From assembly GCA_050633265.1 (NCBI GenBank), contig JBOEGE010000001.1:310001-374000 (forward strand): a stretch of 64,000 bases of DNA. The letters run 5' to 3'. How positions within the stretch are numbered: the first letter of the stretch is position 1; every line of letters starts with the position of its first letter. Made by a program: the position numbers and the translations under genes. The notes under the pieces are model-generated. The model did no database searches. It was given only the letters and a program-made list of their open reading frames with translations, and was not told where the DNA came from. Below are positions 62,149 through 64,000 of this stretch, piece by piece. This DNA is from JBLHZY01 sp050633265. Its GTDB lineage: Bacteria; Pseudomonadota; Alphaproteobacteria; Rhodobacterales; Rhodobacteraceae.

Positions 62149-63026
62149 CTAAACCTGCCGCGGTAAATCGCTTTGGCCTTTCGAGACGAATTCCAGATCC
62201 TGTCAAAATGGCAGTTCGGCAAAGATGTGGATTTGGTTGCGTATCGTGCGGGCGCGGTATTATTCAATACGATCATTTCGATCCTGAGTACGTTGATGCC
62301 ACTGAACACAATGTCGATGGGATAACCTTGTTGTGCGGTAGTTGCCATGACGAGAAAAATCATGGCTTGCTTTCAAATAGCCAAGTAGCAACGATGAATG
62401 CCGATCCGTACTGCAAAAAGAATGGGAGTGCGTTCGGAAAATTTCGTCTCACCGGCAATAATCCTGTTGTACTGCTTGGAACCTCTGAATTTCGGCAATG
62501 TAGGGTAATTTTAGAAGTTGCTGGCGAAAAGGTGCTTTGGTTCACCAAACCAGATGACCCCGCTGAAGGCTTCCATCTCAATGCACGTTTTCGCGATGAA
62601 ACTGGAACTGTTGTTTTTGAAATCAAAAAAAACGAATGGATTGTAGGTGACGAATTATGGGACGTTTCCACTAGCGGCAACGGTATTGTAATTCGGTCTC
62701 GTGCCCGCAATTATTCTCTTATCCTTCGTTTTTTACCCCCTGAAACGATCAAGATCGAACGAGCAAAGATCAGTCATAATGGGACTACGGTGGAGATCAC
62801 AAAGGATGGACGCATCGTTGATGCATATATGAACCATTTTTCAGGCTGTAGCGCAACCAACTGCTATACTGGAATTAAATTTAAAGCCCCCGGAAATATT
62901 AGCTTCGGTTGCGGACGCGATAATTCAATAGACTTTATTGTTCGCCTGAGACTTACAACGGCTTTAGTGCCCGTCGCTAATCTGTCCAAAGTAAAGGGCG
63001 CAAGACTTAAACTCGGCGCTGCATGA
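62145..63026 (+). CDS. HNH endonuclease
   Basis: 293 residues. The N-terminal HNH domain has two zinc CxxC knuckles (C32/C35 and C64/C67), the general-base region YDHF (H44) and HDEKNHG (H73). The C-terminal ~200 residues are beta-rich and of unknown type, perhaps target recognition. Base composition is clearly less GC-rich and codon use is unlike neighbours. It lies 203 bp after tRNA-Ser, a usual landing site for mobile DNA. No methyltransferase or integrase gene is adjacent, so its role (restriction, defence or selfish) is open. Confidence 0.88.
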   Translation: MTKPAAVNRFGLSRRIPDPVKMAVRQRCGFGCVSCGRGIIQYDHFDPEYVDATEHNVDGITLLCGSCHDEKNHGLLSNSQVATMNADPYCKKNGSAFGKFRLTGNNPVVLLGTSEFRQCRVILEVAGEKVLWFTKPDDPAEGFHLNARFRDETGTVVFEIKKNEWIVGDELWDVSTSGNGIVIRSRARNYSLILRFLPPETIKIERAKISHNGTTVEITKDGRIVDAYMNHFSGCSATNCYTGIKFKAPGNISFGCGRDNSIDFIVRLRLTTALVPVANLSKVKGARLKLGAA

Positions 63027-63420
63027 AGAATGCTTCGCTCGGTATCCCCACAATCAAGCGGTCGGCGTCGGGGTCAACGCCCGCAGCAATAGCCGTTGGC
63101 GCAGGGTATGCCTTTGCGCCCCCCAATCCCTCCGGCAGTCCCACCTCCCCTGCCAATCCCGGGCCAAATCAGCCCAAAGGACGGCGCTCTTCCGGCCGCC
63201 CTGCCCGCCAGACGGCCCTGCTCCAAACCCCAAAGCTGCAAAAACCTCGCTTTCAAAGGCCCATATCGCTATAAAAATACATAGCTTTGTACCTACCCGT
63301 CCAAAATCAAACGAAGCGTAAACCCTCTTGACGTAAGGTGATTCTGATCTGGGGGCTAAATGTTAACACTGCGTTAATCATTTAGAGAGATATGTTAATG
63401 AGCACTGGTGGAGCCAAATA
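63027..63420. other. 394-bp intergenic stretch with a CtrA-type site
   Basis: The first ~250 bp are CA-rich with no convincing frame; the rest is AT-richer and holds the CtrA box and the leader of the gene at 63421. No repeat of the tRNA-Ser 3' end was found here. Confidence 0.6.
63363..63377. promoter_or_regulatory. CtrA-type binding site upstream of the 63421 gene
   Basis: TTAA-CACTGCG-TTAA, an exact TTAA-N7-TTAA box, 44-58 bases before the ATG at 63421. A second GTTAAT half-site lies at about 63393. Confidence 0.7.
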
Positions 63421-64000
63421 ATGATCGTGCGAAGACTTTACGGCGTATTGGGCGACCTTTCGGACCGGGTTACGCTGTTGTTCTTGCGCAGAGCCCGCAA
63501 GAAAATTCCCAACATTGATCTGACCGAAGACATGCTCGGGCGCATCCGCTCTGCCCAAATCAATGCGCTCTCCTCGATCACATTGCCAGTCACGATGATC
63601 GCCATGATAAATTCGGTCACATTAACACTTGTTGATGCCTATATTCATGGCGGCCTGCGCCTTGCCCCGGCCATCTGGAGCAGCGTTGCAATTTTCTATG
63701 GCATGCTCACGATTTACGCCAATCGCATAACCAATTTCTCTGAAAAATCCCATGCCTCAGAGCGCGCCTCCGGGGCCATCGTGATGCATGCCTGTTTGCT
63801 CGCCCTGGTCTGGACCTTCTCTCCGATCTATTTCCTGATTGATGCCTCACCGGTTCATGTTGGTTTTATCTCATCTGTCACAGCGGGCATGGTGGCTGGC
63901 GGGGCGCTTGCGCTCTATCCTGTGCCCCTGGCGGCGGTGCTGTTCAGCACATGGCTTATTGTCATGGGCTTGGGCGCGCTGATCCTGCATGGCAACGCGC
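63421..64000 (+). CDS. Multi-pass membrane protein, N-terminal part (possible c-di-GMP signalling protein)
   Basis: About 193 residues are visible before the window ends, without a stop. A ~45-residue cytosolic start (MIVRRLYGVLGDLSDRVTLL) is followed by at least five membrane segments (e.g. LPVTMIAMINSVTLTLVDAYI; AIVMHACLLALVWTFSPIYFLI; VTAGMVAGGALALYPVPLAAVL). The arrangement resembles sensor regions placed before GGDEF/EAL domains in roseobacters; those domains would lie outside the window, so this is inference. The CtrA box upstream agrees, since c-di-GMP genes are frequent CtrA targets in this group. Confidence 0.75.
   Translation, partial: MIVRRLYGVLGDLSDRVTLLFLRRARKKIPNIDLTEDMLGRIRSAQINALSSITLPVTMIAMINSVTLTLVDAYIHGGLRLAPAIWSSVAIFYGMLTIYANRITNFSEKSHASERASGAIVMHACLLALVWTFSPIYFLIDASPVHVGFISSVTAGMVAGGALALYPVPLAAVLFSTWLIVMGLGALILHGNA

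Noticed and set aside
61852..63420. Possible tRNA-Ser-integrated island with att repeats
   Set aside because: No second copy of the tRNA 3' end and no integrase gene were found within the window; only composition and position hint at transfer.
1..64000. CRISPR arrays, insertion sequences, prophage or replication origin
   Set aside because: No regularly spaced identical repeats with unique spacers, transposase, phage structural or dnaA-box features were seen.

Overview
The window reads as a chromosomal segment of an alphaproteobacterium of the order Rhodobacterales (Roseobacter/Rhodobacter type). Lineage markers are the dusB-ntrB-ntrC-ntrY-ntrX-trkA-trkH-hfq-hflX gene order, an NtrC and NtrX that both lack the sigma-54 contact loop, a fused ispDF, a chpT-type histidine phosphotransferase, paired DUF6456/DUF6477 genes, and full CtrA-type sites (TTAA-N7-TTAA). 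Most of it is GC-rich and densely coded, with many 4-base start/stop overlaps.

Layout. 1-11.4 kb (minus): hflX (cut by the window edge), hfq, potassium uptake trkH/trkA, the two nitrogen two-component systems ntrYX and ntrBC, and dusB. 11.6-15.3 kb (plus): ispDF, pgpA, cinA-type amidase, then amtB without a neighbouring glnK. 15.3-22 kb: a RatA/COQ10-like protein, a purine phosphoribosyltransferase, a 59-aa membrane peptide, a dihaem cytochrome c, lipA, a peroxiredoxin, and a divergent oxyR/katA pair. 22-25.3 kb: divergent DUF6456 and DUF6477 genes and a pyrrolysine-free MttB-family methyltransferase. 25.5-32.8 kb (plus): guaA, a small monooxygenase-fold protein, two EamA exporters, a P-loop protein, metA, ppk2, and a TetR regulator.

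32.8-37.5 kb (minus) is one tightly coupled five-gene operon. It encodes a GSCFA-domain protein, a GNSH/SGNH-like protein, and two permeases plus an ATPase of a polyamine-type ABC importer, with no binding protein. Next come a BCCT transporter flanked by two copies of a ~70-bp sequence, a lower-GC two-gene module of unknown function, rplM-rpsI, a secreted metallo-beta-lactamase-fold (AHL-lactonase-like) enzyme with a divergent AraC regulator, fatty-acyl-CoA genes, an M32 carboxypeptidase, ctaA, a TrmJ-type methyltransferase, and a ThiE-like protein. 51-55 kb holds a CtrA-site-linked unknown gene, an olsB-like/plsC pair probably for ornithine lipid, a DUF3553 gene, and chpT. 55-60.3 kb (minus): rplU, rpmA, a GNAT gene, obgE, proB, proA. 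The end has a DUF2059 gene, tRNA-Ser(CGA), a lower-GC HNH endonuclease gene, and the start of a membrane protein behind a perfect CtrA site.

Functional threads are nitrogen sensing and ammonium uptake (ntr, amtB), peroxide defence (oxyR, katA, peroxiredoxin), methylated-amine and osmolyte handling (mttB family, BCCT), cell-cycle/CtrA signalling (chpT plus two predicted CtrA targets), and membrane lipid synthesis. The least explained parts are the GSCFA/GNSH/ABC operon, the 40-41 kb module, the DUF6456/DUF6477 locus, and several tandem or dispersed repeats, one of which copies the 3' end of plsC. Everything here comes from reading the sequence alone; no database search was run.
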